From Hibiscus mutabilis (Eukaryota > Streptophyta > Magnoliopsida > Malvales > Malvaceae): a DNA stretch of 64,000 bases. The stretch covers positions 6,882,001-6,946,000 of the forward strand of contig CM033715.1 in the NCBI GenBank assembly GCA_019671005.1. The letters are read 5' to 3'. The notes below the pieces were generated by a model. The model made no database searches. It was not told the origin of the DNA and saw only the letters and a list, made by a program, of their open reading frames with translations. Position numbers and translations under genes: made by a program. Positions 25,686-37,430 of this stretch are shown piece after piece (within the stretch, counting starts at the first letter, position 1; each line of letters opens with the position of its first letter).

Positions 25686-28545
25686 TTGAGTCGCCTCGAC
25701 AAGTGATTCAACTCGGGGACTCGTTGTTGCTTCTCAATATCGCATCCGAACGCCAAATCTATTTGTGTTGGCGTTTTCCTCCCTAATATGCGGTTTTTAA
25801 TTAAAATTGATGTTATTGGAACAAATTTAAATATGATTCAATACATGATAACAATCTCGAAGCACAAAAATTTAATAAAGAAATAACAGCATATAAATTA
25901 ATGGAATAAATTACAATCGAAAATTCACAAGCTTCAGAAACTATTGAAAATCCACATTTCTAAAATGAATCCGCGATTGAAATAATTATATGATTTAAGT
26001 TGAAAAGAGAAAACAGAAATGGTCTATAATCTCAATACAAAGAATAATCAAGAAAAAGAAAATTGAATTAAACAATTATTTACAATTTAACTGACAATTA
26101 ATGTAACTTACCGGATTCAAGTTCAGGCCGCTCCGATCTACCGATTTATTTAACTATAGCAATTGCCTCATTCAAAATCTATTGAAATAAATTGCATCAA
26201 ATCAATAAATGTTGCTTGCAATCAAATTAATATGTGTGCATATATATTGAACGAAGAATATCATAGAGAATCTTCTTTACATTTCCAGAAAAAAAAAACA
26301 GTTTAAGCAAAATTGCTAAAATTAAAAGAAATTAAATTTAGCAAATCTAAATAAAGAAGTTATAGAAGTCGATAGAATTACTAGTTGTTTGGACGGCGAG
26401 AACTGAGTCTGAATTGTAGCAGAGCAAAAACGATGCTTTTTTGGAGAAACTCTGGGAATTATATATATAAAAATGTGAAAACAGAATTCTGTTCTTTTTT
26501 CCGATGAATTTATATTGTGATCTGTGCTTGTTGCAAATCGAACGTATGAAAATTAGGTTGGTGATAAACCGGAAATAGTAAATAACAAAACTTAAACATA
26601 AGGAATATTCGGAGAAATATTTGTTTATTCCGATTAATAAATCTAAAAGTATTATAATTATATAATATTTGTTGGTATAATCACGGTATCCGGTTAACTT
26701 AGATCGAGTATTATTAAGACTCAGTGAGTATTCGGTTAATTTAGATCGAGTATCATTAAGACTCAGTGAACCCTTATGGAGGTGTTTAATGTTTTACGGC
26801 AGGGTTGGGTCGGATTTAGGCTGAATTTTTTGCAAGATTAACATACTTCATGCATATTTAAGTTCAGTTCGATTTGAAATATGAGCTTCGAATTTTATCC
26901 AAAATCATCAATATTTACAAATAGCATGGGTCGAGTTGGGGCGGATTTTCGACTGACACGAACCCCACCTGAAAATTTAACACTTTCACTCAAACTAAAC
27001 CCGGTATTTTGACGATGCTCCACTCGATCCGAATTTTAGAGTAAAATCCCGAACCTGACATAAATTTTTTTATATTTTTTCGATAAAATATGGAGTTAAT
27101 TAAAAAAATACATTTAGAGAGACAATATAATAATTATTATATTTTTATTAAACAAAATAGAGAAGTAATTGAATATATATATATATATAAAGATATAAGC
27201 ATTATAGTAATTATTCCTAAATATTTATAATAAAAGTTCGGGTCATGTATTTTTCAGCCTAAATTCAAACCCTATCCGGCCTCATCCTAAAAAATTAAAC
27301 TCGATCTACAAGGGCGAATCTTGATAACTCAGGTTGAAGGGACCTATTTAAAATTTTAGACGTTTAATTTAAATTTTTTAAAAAAATGAAATTTAATTAG
27401 AAATTTTAAAAATTTTAGGAGGGGATTTAATTAAAAATATTTAAAAAAAGTTTAAAATATAATAATATTTTTAAAATTTTTGAAGAGGCCAAATTAAAAT
27501 TTTTAAAATTTTTAAAGGACTAAAAATAATTTACTAAATTTTAGGGGGCCATAAGCTCTAATTTAGGTTTGTCTTGGCCGATCTAAACTCAAAATTTTAA
27601 ATAAAATTCGACGAGTGAGACCGGATCAAATGATCATCCCTATTACAAATCATTGAGATTTTATCCAAATTAATCATATACTATTGGTTGGTATAATCAC
27701 AGTACCCAGCTAATTTAGACCGGGTATGAACTTCAAATTTAAATTGCGTCTTTCAAAAGATTAATATACTGGGGTCAAGTCAAATTTAAACTGTTTTTTT
27801 TTCAAAAGATTAATATACATCATGCATATTCAAGTCCGGCCCGACTTGACTTGAAATATGAACTTCAAATTTTATAAAGGAAAATATTTATAAAGTTTTA
27901 CCCATTTATAAATGACTATCCCAACCCATTTGTAACCCACCATAATTCTTAAATTATTTTTAAAAAATATTTATTATATTTTTAGTTTAATGTTTAATAG
28001 TTTTATATAATTTTTTTGGTCAAATTTCTTAACTATTCTTTTTTATGTGCAGAAAAAAATATAAAAAATATAAAAACAATGTAATACAATACATAATTAA
28101 TTGCTATACATGTCCTCAAATTCTGATTTTTATATAAAATTGGTCCTAAACATTTAAACAATCTTATAATTTTGAAGAAATGAAGAGGCAGCTGAAGAAA
28201 TGAAAAGCTATTGAAAATTTTGACCGAAAAATCACACATATATAGATGATATTTTCGTAAATACAATAAAAATATACATATAATTAAAAATATATCGGGT
28301 CAAAGAATTTTCACCTCAAACCCAAGTCTACTTCTGAACTCGACTCTATCTTCCTCAAAACCCGTCGTGCTCTGCCCAGACTCAAAATTAAAGAGAAAAA
28401 TCCGATATGAGTCGAGTTGAATAATTTTACCATCCCAAAATCAAAGATCAAATATATCTCATGCCACGTAAGATTTAAAATTTTCAATAAGAGATTTACT
28501 TACATTCATATAAATTAACTTTTTATAAGAATATTTTTTTTTATA
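25686..28545. other. intergenic repeats, no gene seen
   Basis: Contains the PB1 gene's leader side and then AT-rich repeats. At 26690-26770 a 40-base block (GGTTAAYTTAGATCGAGTAT..TTAAGACTCAGTGA) is tandemly duplicated, and a partial third copy lies near 27690-27730. Stretches at 26780-27060, 27240-27330 and 28300-28440 share words such as 'gggtcggattt', 'acttcatgcatattcaagt' and 'cccgacc' with 31780-32290, a dispersed repeat family. 27325-27600 resembles 48000-48325. Confidence 0.5.
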
Positions 28546-28740
28546 AATCATAATCCTAATTCTAATTCTAATCCTACTTAGAGAGGAAAGGAAGGGAAAG
28601 ACTTTAGAGGAAGGAATGAAAGAATAAGAGTGCTCCTAGTAAGTCTAGAACCCATGACTTAAGGGAACGTGAGAACAATGATGAGCAACTTAGCTAACCG
28701 GTCAAATATGCTTGCTCGAATATAAATTAATTTTAGTTTC
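28546..28740 (-). mobile_element. tRNA-derived SINE-like element, copy 1
   Basis: On the minus strand the order is an A-box-like TTAGCTAAGTTGCTC, about 45 bases, then a B-box-like GGTTCTAGACTTACTAGGAG, as in plant tRNA-derived SINEs. A related copy lies at 42048-42195 with the same spacing and orientation. The boundaries are approximate and no target duplication was identified. Confidence 0.5.
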
Positions 28741-29790
28741 ACACATTCTTATAATTTTGTATGATAAATATTAAACGATTCAATTATCGAACTTATCACT
28801 TACATTGTTATGTATGTAATGTTTTGAATCTATATAACATATTCCTTATCGACACATACAAATAATAGATACAAACAAATATTACTATCAACAGCAAAGG
28901 ATGAATACCATCAACACACAAAAAACATATAACAATGACGATATATTGATAAACCAATATTATTACAATTCGATAACAACCTGTTTTCAATGACTACGAA
29001 CGTTTATTAATATAATAAAACTGATATAAAGATCTAAAATAGAGATAGATTCGTAGATAGTCTTATTTTCTTAAATAATATTTCATCTAAAAATCAATAA
29101 ATTCGAAAGTGATAAAGGATAAAGTTTAATAAATTGAAGGATATTTCCAAACGAAAAATGTTTTGTTTTTTTTGAAACTTTAGTCCTAATAAAACAAAGA
29201 GTATCCTATGCTCAAGATTTACACCTACAAATAAAGACAATCCAAGGTCGATTCCACGAAAATACTGCCAAGTTTTGGACTTTATACTAAAATTAAATAT
29301 CTTTTTATGTGTCTAAATAAATTCCACATGTTATTTGATGGCATGTCTTGTCCCTTTGATTCTCATTTGCATTTGCTGTTTTTTTTCCTTTTAAATAAAA
29401 GCCAGTAAATGATTTTTAAATCACTCAAACCAATCTATAATGAGATCTAAATATTTTCTTTTGATACAATAAATTAATAAAAGAAAATTCAAGTGTTAAA
29501 ATATCAATTTTATCTAATTATATTTTCTTGAAAATAAGATACTAATAACACAATAATTATGTTGGATCAAATAATAATGAGTTTAATATTTCTTGTATAA
29601 GATCTCGAATTCAAGTATTGTAAATAAAAAAACAACGTTGAACAGAAGTAGAAGTAGGGGCCTAAAGCTATAACTGATCCCCTAAAATGATTTTTTTTAT
29701 TTAATATCTTTAAAAGCAAAAGTTTTACTCTCATAGATGATAAAATTTTAGTTACATCTTTTAAAACCATATAAATTTATAAACTAAAGA
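28741..29790. other. AT-rich intergenic sequence, no gene seen
   Basis: Only short frames without family resemblance. 'aagatctcgaattcaagtattgtaaa' near 29600 is another decayed SINE-like tail. Confidence 0.5.
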
Positions 29791-29792
29791 GT

Positions 29793-30315
29793 TAATTGCA
29801 CTACACGACCCAAATTATGACACTCATTTTAAATTGTTCCCTAAAATTTTAAATATTTCAATTTTATCCTCAAACTATGACTCTCATTCTGAATTGGTCC
29901 CCATACTTTTGAGTATTCAATTTTCATCTCAAACTATTACCCTCATTCTAAATTGGTCCCCAAACTTTTTGAATATTCTAATTCCATACTCAAATCTTCA
30001 TTTATACTACATCATATTATTACATAATACACATATGTTTTTCATGACATTTAACCATTTTTATAATGGTTTTATTAACATAAGATAAGATTAACATACA
30101 TTGATAATTTGGAGATGAAATTGGAATGTTCAAAAGTTTAAGGACCAATGTAGAATGAGAGTCATAGTTTGAGGATGAAACTGGAATGTTCAAAAGTTTG
30201 GAGACAAATTTAGAATAAAGGTCATAGTTTAAGGATGAAATTGGAATATTTAAAAATCTAAAGACTAATTTAAAATGAGAATCATAGTTTAGGGACGTAT
30301 GATGCAATTAATTAT
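29793..30315. mobile_element. foldback element with repeat-built arms, about 520 bp
   Basis: The left arm (29793-29998) and the right arm (30105-30315) are inverted copies. 'ttaattgcactacacgaccc' on the left answers 'gggacgtatgatgcaattaa' on the right. Each arm consists of about three tandem units of about 63 bases, carrying 'ctcaaactatgactctcattctgaattggtcc' on the left and its complement on the right. A 100-base AT-rich spacer separates them. The two overlapping frames here are by-products of the arm repeats. Confidence 0.8.
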
Positions 30316-30812
30316 AAACTAAAACAATGATAAAATTACATTATAACCTTAAAAAATTTATAACTTAGTTTTGCCGTAAAGAAAATGTCTTGAACCAACA
30401 AGAACCGGACGCAATAGCAATGCACATTGTTATTTGAATAAGAGAATTTGAGTTCAATTTTAGAGATAATATTATTAAAATGGGGAGGCACAATTCAGAC
30501 GCATACTTTTAGAGAAATTCCTGCGTCACTCATACACCGAGAGAGATTACTCTTCCTTCCGATCTAATAATTCAAACCTATTTAACTCTAGATGTAATCG
30601 AAATTCAATTTAATTACCAGATATCGAAATCTTGAAAAACTATAGATAATAGTTTTTACTTTATTATATCAATACTCCAACATATAAAATCAAAGTAATA
30701 ATACTGTTAAATACGAAAAATGCAATAATTAAACGAGTTTTTTTTCTTAAAAAAAAGAAAGAAAATTGCAAAGCAGAATCAAATGATATACTTCCCTAGT
30801 AATTAAACGACA
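30316..30812. other. intergenic sequence, downstream of the small minus-strand gene
   Basis: No gene seen. The right end should contain that gene's 3' UTR on the minus strand. Confidence 0.4.
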
Positions 30813-31331
30813 CTAGAGTCTGAAAATTTTCTTCCATGCTTTAAGGATCTTGTCTCTTGTGTTCTTCTTCTTCTTCACAGATCTTTTAGTTCCACTCATG
30901 TTCGATGCTTCATCTTCATCCAAGGGAGATGTTAGAGTCACGTACTGGTCATGGATCCGACAATAACTTTCCGACACCGAACAAGATCTTCGCATCGAGA
31001 ACGCTCTCTTCACGGCGGCCTGGAGCTGGAGCGCATAGGCCGAAGAAACCGAGTTGTTTCGTCTCAGTGTGGGATCGGCAGACATCTTCTCCCCACCGCC
31101 GTTGACGTTGCCTTCGGTTCGACCGTCGTCTTCTTGCTCCGATGGACATTGGGTGTCGGGGTTTGAGTTTTTGATCGGGTTTGGGGTTGGGTTCGAAGTG
31201 GGTTTTGGGGTTTCAGGCTCGGGGATTGGCATGAGATCTGAGGGAGAAGACTCCATGGATATGGAGCTTTCATTGCCTGCAGCTTCAACTTTGATCTTGG
31301 AGTATGAATATCCGTTCATTGTTTCGTGCAT
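30813..31331 (-). CDS. uncharacterised plant protein with basic C-terminus
   Basis: A single uninterrupted frame of 172 residues, ATG CAC GAA at 31331 down to a TAG. The N-terminal half is low-complexity and rich in Pro, Ser, Asn and Glu (PIPEPETPKP, NPTPNPIKN). The middle carries SVSSAYALQLQAAVKRAFSM followed by RRSCSVSESYCRIHDQY. The C-terminus is strongly basic (TKRSVKKKKNTRDKI) and ends AWKKIFRL. Two R-x-x-S type sites (MRRS, SVSE) look like kinase targets. The central and terminal blocks resemble a conserved angiosperm family without assigned function, as far as I recall. No membrane segment or signal peptide. Composition is much less AT-rich than the flanks, which supports real coding. 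Confidence 0.8.
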   Translation of the reverse strand: MHETMNGYSYSKIKVEAAGNESSISMESSPSDLMPIPEPETPKPTSNPTPNPIKNSNPDTQCPSEQEDDGRTEGNVNGGGEKMSADPTLRRNNSVSSAYALQLQAAVKRAFSMRRSCSVSESYCRIHDQYVTLTSPLDEDEASNMSGTKRSVKKKKNTRDKILKAWKKIFRL

Positions 31332-31415
31332 TTGTGGAGCTGGAAATGGGAGGTGGGGATTGTAGGGTTTGCTAGAGTGGTTTGAGCTAGGAGATAGAAC
31401 AGTCTAGCAATGGTG

Positions 31416-31417
<2 letters not shown>

Positions 31418-31479
<62 letters not shown>
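31418..31479. repeat. (AT)n microsatellite in a promoter
   Basis: About 62 bases of pure AT alternation, starting about 87 bases upstream of the ATG of the small minus-strand gene. It lies where the core promoter or leader should be and can itself supply TATA-like sequence. Confidence 0.95.
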
Positions 31480-31481
<2 letters not shown>

Positions 31482-32715
31482 GAAGATGATGTGAAAGTGG
31501 GGTCAAATAATGAAATGGAACCAAGGTTAGAAAATACCAGATGCATGTTATGAGGATGAGAGAGATTCGGAGTCGAATTATGTATTAAATCACTTAGGTC
31601 TACATGTGATTTTAATTTGTTTAAACTCTAATATTTGATAATCGCATACTCACATTATATTTTGATATTATCACGAGTCGAATTAAGTTAAATCTTTTTT
31701 TTTGTTTTTACAATCAAGTTACATCTTTAATCATGATAATTTTTTTTTGATTCAGTTTTGTCGATTCATGAGTAGGGATGAGTATGAGTTAAGTAGGTCC
31801 GGTTTTTTGGCCGACCCAAATTCAATCCGAAAATTTAAAATTTTGATCAGAAATCGATTAGATCCGACCAACATGTGGTGACTTTTCATCCGACTTAAAC
31901 TCAACCTAAATTTTAGGATTAAAAACCATCTCCAATCCGACCCGAAATAAATAGAAAATATATATTTTTCTGATTTGTATTATAAATAGTGAGATAATAG
32001 AACAATTATATAGAGGGATATTTATTGTAATTATTCATATTCTCTTTTTTTATTTTATAAAATTAACGAGGTAATTGAAAAAATATAAAGAGAGAGATGT
32101 TATAGAAATTATCTCTAAATATATGAGAGAATTGTATAATTATCTCTTTTTTCGGGCTAGGTCGAATATTGTTCACACCAAGCACTAATCCGATCGACAT
32201 TTAACATTTTTTTCACCTAATTTGACATGAACCTATTTCTTTTATAAAAAAAAAACCCGACCCTATAAAACCAATTCCCTATCCCATGCCCATCCCTATT
32301 AATAGATTCAAACTCAAAATTATACTTAAATGGCATCGAATAATCTCTTATCATTTAATCTCCAAATGCAATAAATATAGATAATTATGTAACAATTGAA
32401 TTATTACAATAGTGTGTCCCATTCCAATGAATTATTGGATAAAAATAAAACATGTATAATTAAACAGAACAGGCTTGTGAATCTGTTTGTTTTTTAGTAG
32501 TAAATAAATATGTTGACTCAGCGCTGTATGCTGAATTAATGCACCGGATCCTCCGACCTGTCTAGTCGTTTTGGTCAACAAATCTTCATCACGGGCCACG
32601 TGATCCCCCTTCGTCCATTAATGTATGTTTTTAGGACCAACTATTTAATTACTGTTTAATCCAACATAAAATAAAATCACGTATATAATAGACAGTAATA
32701 TTTAGGATTAAATAA
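31480..32715. repeat. intergenic dispersed repeats
   Basis: 31770-32300 contains 'agtagggatgagtatgag', 'gtaggtccggttttttggccgacccaaa' and '...cccatgcccatcccta', with inverted ends (GGGATGAG/CATCCCTA). It shares words with the 26780-28440 region, so it is one family of dispersed repeat. No gene seen. Confidence 0.45.
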
Positions 32716-34140
32716 TATTTTTATCTCTTTAAGTTATATTTCATTATCATTTTGATGTCTGAATAAATTTATTGGTTTAATTTAATTCTTAAATTTTTTA
32801 AATCTAAAAAATTAATGGGCAATTTTGTTCGTCGTAAAAGATTAAAGGGTCAAATTTGTCCATGTAATAATTCGAAATCAGTAATGTTACTCTTATTTTT
32901 TTCTCGTAATTTTGCTTTCAAAATCAGCCAATTGCAGCAATGTTGCCTTTTGATTAATTTTGACCGTTACATATTGACGTGGCAGTTAACGGTGCTGACG
33001 AAGCAATTTTGCCATCGAAGTCATTCATGCAATTTTGCACTCCAAGTCACTAATTGCGGCAATTTTACCTTTGGTTTATTTAATTTTTGAGTAAAATTAG
33101 ATAAATAATATAGTTTATCGAGTTGAACTTTAACAAACATAATATATGAAAAATTGATTAATAAATTGATATAAATATCTTTTGGGTCCTTGATAGTTTT
33201 AAAAATAAACAAAGTAAGAACTCTCACAAAAAATTAAAATATTCTTCAATTTTTTTAAAAAAAACTATAAACTTAATAAAAATAAATAAAATATATAAAA
33301 ATTTATTGAAAATAAAAACTAATATTAAAATATTTATAAATATAAAGTTATAAATATAAAAAATCAAAATTTTAAAATATTTATAAAACTCATTGAAAAA
33401 GTCTTCGACTGTTTCTGGTTATGCTAAGCTAACTAATATTTTTTTAACATATTTTCGTCCATCCATTAGAGTAGTGATAAAACTTATCAAATATTAATGA
33501 ACATCAGTTTGATGTAAAAAAGTGAGAAAATTTGATGAAATTGTTCAAATTTTTAATACTTTATAAATACTTTTTTAATTTTATATTTATATTTTATCAT
33601 TTTATAATTTCTAATACATTTTAATTTCTATATTAATTTTTATATTCAATAATTTTTTGAACATCTTGTTTATTTTTATTAAGTTTATAGATTTTTTTAA
33701 AAATTTGGAAGAATATTTTGATTTTTGTGAGAGTTTTTACTTTGCTTATTTTTAAAATTACCAAGGGCTCAAATGATATTTATATCAATTTGTTAATCGA
33801 TTTTTCATATATTCTGTTTGTTAAAGTTTAACTCAAAAAATCAATTTATTTATCCAATTTTATTCAAAAACTAAATTACCAAGAGTTAAATTGTTGTAAT
33901 TAATGTCTTTTAGGGCAAAATTGTATGAATGACTTCGAGGGCAAAATTATTCTGTCAGTACCGTTGACTGTCACGTCAATATTTAACTGTTAAAATATGC
34001 TAAAAGACAACATTATTGCAATTTGATGATTTTAAAAGCAAAATTACGAAAGAAATAAAAATAACATTATTAATTTCAGATTATTACAAGATAAATTTAA
34101 CTTTTTAGCCGTTATGAAATATCATACGACACTTTAAGAG
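32716..34140. mobile_element. large foldback element, about 1.4 kb, arms about 500 bp
   Basis: The left arm (about 32716-33285) and the right arm (about 33655-34140) are inverted, diverged copies. Left 'gttaacggtgctgacgaagcaattttgcc' answers right 'ggcaaaattattctgtcagtaccgttgac'; left 'gatataaatatcttttgggtccttg' answers right 'caagggctcaaatgatatttatatc'; left 'taatgttactcttattttt' answers right 'aaaaataacattatta'. A spacer of about 370 AT-rich bases lies between. The frame at 32815-33090 lies inside an arm and has no family resemblance. Non-autonomous foldback or Mutator-type with long ends; the class is undecided. Confidence 0.8.
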
Positions 34141-34930
34141 TTTCAAAATTTTCAATGGGATCATGCAGCAAAGTCAATAAGAGAGTATTTCCCGTGTAAG
34201 GCCGAATGGCTCAAAATCAAGTTGGCCCCCTGAGTATGGAAAATTCTCTCTTAATAATACGGTATCTTAGCCGAACAAAAATCTTTTTATTTTTTATAGT
34301 AATTTTTTTATGTTCAACACTATAAAAAATTAAATTTTATGTTTTAATTTAAATTTTAAATTTTAAACTATAAACTTTAAAAAATATACCATATAATAAT
34401 TTTTAAATCCTCAATATAATTTTTTTAGTGTAAGACATAAATAAATAAATAAGAACATCGAAAAAGGTAAATAGTAAGAGCACCAAAAAAGGCAATAAAA
34501 CAACAGAGGATTTCTATTCAACTTAGCCTGGAAACTTGATTATATTGCTGCAAAATACAAACTAAACTCCATGTAAACAACCAAAGTCAAACACATGATA
34601 ATGAATACCAATCTATTTTCTCTTATAGTTTTGTCTGGAAAGCATTTTTAATGCAATCTTTGCAGACATTCTGGACTTTAGACTGGTTGGTAACTGTATT
34701 GTCTTCTAGCTCTTCTCTCTTTGTATTTTCCTTGTTTTGGATCCTTAGGAGTTGAATACATCCTCCAAATAGTCCTTGTAATGGTGAATTTTGATTGTTG
34801 ACATTTATACCATGTTGAAAAGCTTTTCTGGTGGATTAATTTTGGTGTGTTCTGATGAAAAATGAAGCTGCTCTTACTTTCCTGTATACATGCATGCATA
34901 TACTATACATATACATACAAACATCTATCC
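34141..34930. other. intergenic sequence, no gene seen
   Basis: 34290-34450 carries the 'aaattaaattttatgttttaatt...aaactataaactttaa' composition of the small MITE family also seen at 21064-21300 and 41850-42010. The rest may be the leader side of the MACPF remnant that follows. Confidence 0.4.
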
Positions 34931-35123
34931 AGGGACAGACGCATGATTTTATGCCAGGGGTGCGAACTGTTAAGGAGTTATATTAAAAATTTAGGGGTGC
35001 GAAATTATAAAGTTTTAGGGAGTGCGAACTTGGTTCATCGATAGAAAATACATAAGTTATATAGGAATTTAAATTTTTAGGGGGTGCGACTGCCCCTTCC
35101 AGCACCGCTCGGTCCATCCCTAC
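34931..35123 (+). repeat. small dispersed repeat, copy 2 (AGGGA-ended)
   Basis: Starts CAGGGACAGACGC and ends GGTCCATCCCTAC. It contains the marker words 'ggggtgcgaactgttaagga', 'ttggttcatcgatagaaaat' and 'gggggtgcgactgcccctt'. Closely related to the insertion at 36000-36155 and, inverted, to 2014-2183. Confidence 0.75.
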
Positions 35124-35347
35124 ATCTATCCATGTTCATGCAACAGTGATTTTTGGTTCATTGGAGCTAAGTCCATCTGCCTGGTCAACGTTTGGTGAAA
35201 GTTTATATTTTGTCTAATGGTTGTTGGTGTTTGTGAAAATGGGCAGTTTTTTTGGTTAATTTAAGGTTGGTTTGTGTATCCAAATCTATCCATAAAGTTT
35301 GGAGTTGGAGTCTTGTTTTGGTGCAGAATAGTGGTATACCGGGGCAA

Positions 35348-35612
35348 ATGGCACACAAGGTTTCGGCTTGGAAGGCGGCCGGGATTTCAGTTGTGTCTAT
35401 TAGGAGTGGACATAATCTAGCTCTTGATTTAAGGTTGGAATATTGTTATGAAGATGGAAAGGATTCACCCTTGATTGAGTTTGAAGATGTTGGTTGTTAT
35501 GATGTAGCTTTGCCTGTTGGGTTTAATCTCTGTCCGAAATGTATCCAAGTTGATCAAATGTAATCAAGGCAAGTGCATGAGGAACAAGTCCGATGTCATC
35601 TCTTTTCATCAG
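35348..35612 (+). pseudogene. MACPF protein gene, first-exon remnant A
   Basis: From the ATG at 35348 the frame reads MAHKVSAWKAAGISVVSIRS and then LALDLRLEYC, LIEFEDVGCYDV, the first exon of a plant MACPF protein of the CAD1/At4g24290 type. The frame is lost near 35540. The family words (VSKLIKC, KSDVISFHQ) continue in another frame and end at an intact donor (CATCAG|GTAAATT). The usual second and later exons do not follow; instead another, related first exon starts 128 bases on. The Gly-Tyr of the conserved GCGYDL block is replaced by S-G-H-N. Dead copy. Confidence 0.8.
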
Positions 35613-35739
35613 GTAAATTCATTTGTTAAAAGGTTAGTGACTAACGGTAAAATTTATCCAAAAGAGCAAAATTAAGAGTGCTTATTAAGTTGAGCAGCTC
35701 GCAAACATCTCAAGTTCGACTCGACTAATATTTGACATA

Positions 35740-36637
35740 GGCTCCATTGGATGTGGTTATGATATTGCAACGGATCTTCGGCTGAAGTACTGTAAAGGGA
35801 ATAATTCAAAAGATTCATGTGATCTTATTGAGTTTGATGAAGATGGAGGCCATGAGATTGTTTTACCTGGTGGGATTTCAATACCCAATGTATCCAAATC
35901 AATTAAGTGTGACTATGATAAAGGAGAGCTCACACGGATCACGTCCGATGTTCTCTCCTTCCAAGAGGTAATAGTTTCTTTGTTCATTGCTATCAATATT
36001 TAAGGGTACGAACTGTTAGGGAGTTATAGAAAAAATTTAGGATACGAAATTCTAAAACTTTAGGGTGCAAACTTAGATCATCGATAGAAAATAAAGTTTG
36101 AAATATCTAAGAGTGCGACTGCCCCAGTACCCCTCGGTCCGGTCCATCCTGTCCATATGTGTTTTAGTATTTCAATTGTTGTGGCATGAGTAAAATCCTT
36201 TGAAAGATAAATGAGAAATGCTGGCCATGTTGCAATTTGGTCATGTTTTCATACTTTTTTTTGTCTGTCATGAGAGTCTGCTTTTTTTCATTTCTTTTCT
36301 TTTATTTTCTCCAGATGTCGGAGCAATTCAACCAAGGATTATTTGGTCATGTTGCTACTATTTTTGCCTGTTAAAATCAAAACTTACTATTATTAGCAAT
36401 TCCATGACAGATTGATGTAGGTATGAGACCAGTTACAGGTCTTCGGTTTACCCTGGTGGCCCTCCAATGCCAAGTTACACCCCGGAACTTTTGATATTTG
36501 TCGATACAGCTGAGATCAAAAGAGGGCCACAATATCTTCTTGGATATTGGGTTGTTTCTGGGGCAAAACTGGTTGTTGAGAAAGGCAAGATTAGTTTACG
36601 GGCGAAGTTTTCCTTACTAGATTACAACCAAAACTAG
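35740..36637 (+). pseudogene. MACPF protein gene remnant B, heavily deleted
   Basis: The remnant starts inside exon 1 (GSIGCGYDIATDLRLKYC, 35740-35967) without its first 18 codons. It keeps the donor, then the start of exon 2 at 36315 (MSEQFNQ) after an intact TTTCTCCAG. Immediately after, the family sequence jumps to a block near 36411 (IDVGMRPVTGLRF), then at GGTTTACCC to the C-terminal block (YPGGPPMP ... VDTAEIKRGPQ ... GYWVVSGAKLVVEKGKISL) ending at 36635-36637. Thus most of the MACPF core is missing. Sequence is close to the gene at 50378 but with an extra repeat in intron 1. Not expected to make a functional protein. Confidence 0.85.
36000..36155 (+). repeat. small dispersed repeat, copy 3, inside a pseudogene intron
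   Basis: Shares 'tacgaactgttagggagtta', 'tcatcgatagaaaataaa', 'gtgcgactgcccc' and 'tcggtcc...ccatcc' with 34931-35123. The corresponding intron of the gene at 50378 (50642-50789, 148 bases) lacks it, while here the intron is about 347 bases. The repeat therefore inserted after the two loci parted. The left end is truncated. Confidence 0.8.
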
Positions 36638-37430
36638 TTGTTGATAAAATTTTGTTATACAAAAGTAATAATAATAGAAATAATCAATGAGATTTTATAT
36701 GTAATTTTCGCATTTAGAAAGCAATTAAAACGTTTTAAAAATCTTAATAATTCTATTTATCTTATTTTTTCCTTAGGTAAAAGCTCTCAATGTAATTTTA
36801 ACTCAATAAATAATGAATTTTCATCAACATAAGATGACTCACTTTAAACAAGAAGTCAAAAACATTATCATATAATTGATATGGTTCAAATCTGTAATCC
36901 AAAAAAATAATGACTTGGTCGACAATATACAATATGTATTCAATTCTAAATGACTCATCAGCAAATATCAATGTTCGTATTTTACAATTAATTTGAAGGA
37001 CAATATAAGTTGTTCGTAAGTTGTTAATTATCGAATATAAAAATTTATAAATATTTAATTTATGTTTGATTATTATTTTTGGGACCAAAATGCTCATAAT
37101 CATGTTAACTCTGCCAATGCAATTCGCTGGGATATACCAATAGCAACTATCTTATCCGGATTATAAGTTGATTGTCTAATACGAATATTTACCGGACACA
37201 GACATGCTAGTTAAGGGGTTACTTGTACATTTCATTAACATATTGTTACGAAACATGTCACTCCTTCTTGTGTTAATTAATTGACTTGTCTGTAATAATA
37301 TGTTAATCGAATGACATGTTACTCCTCCTTGGTAGTAGTTTACTCAAAATATAATTAGTTGTGATAAGATCGGATAAGGTGGCAGCTCCATTTTGATTTC
37401 GGATTCTTAACATATAAATCCTAGCTCTGT
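36638..37430. other. AT-rich intergenic sequence, no gene seen
   Basis: Only chance frames. '37085 aaaatgctcataatcatgttaactc' recurs near 44650, a small shared repeat. Confidence 0.4.

Noticed and set aside
29834..30307. Repetitive NYDSHSELV-type frames on both strands
   Set aside because: Products of the repeat-built arms of the foldback element.
30905..31365. Several plus- and minus-strand frames over the small 172-residue gene
   Set aside because: Shadows; only the minus frame 31331-30813 has a sensible start, composition and conserved-looking blocks.
36798..37103. 101-codon minus-strand frame
   Set aside because: AT-rich chance frame without family resemblance or supporting context.
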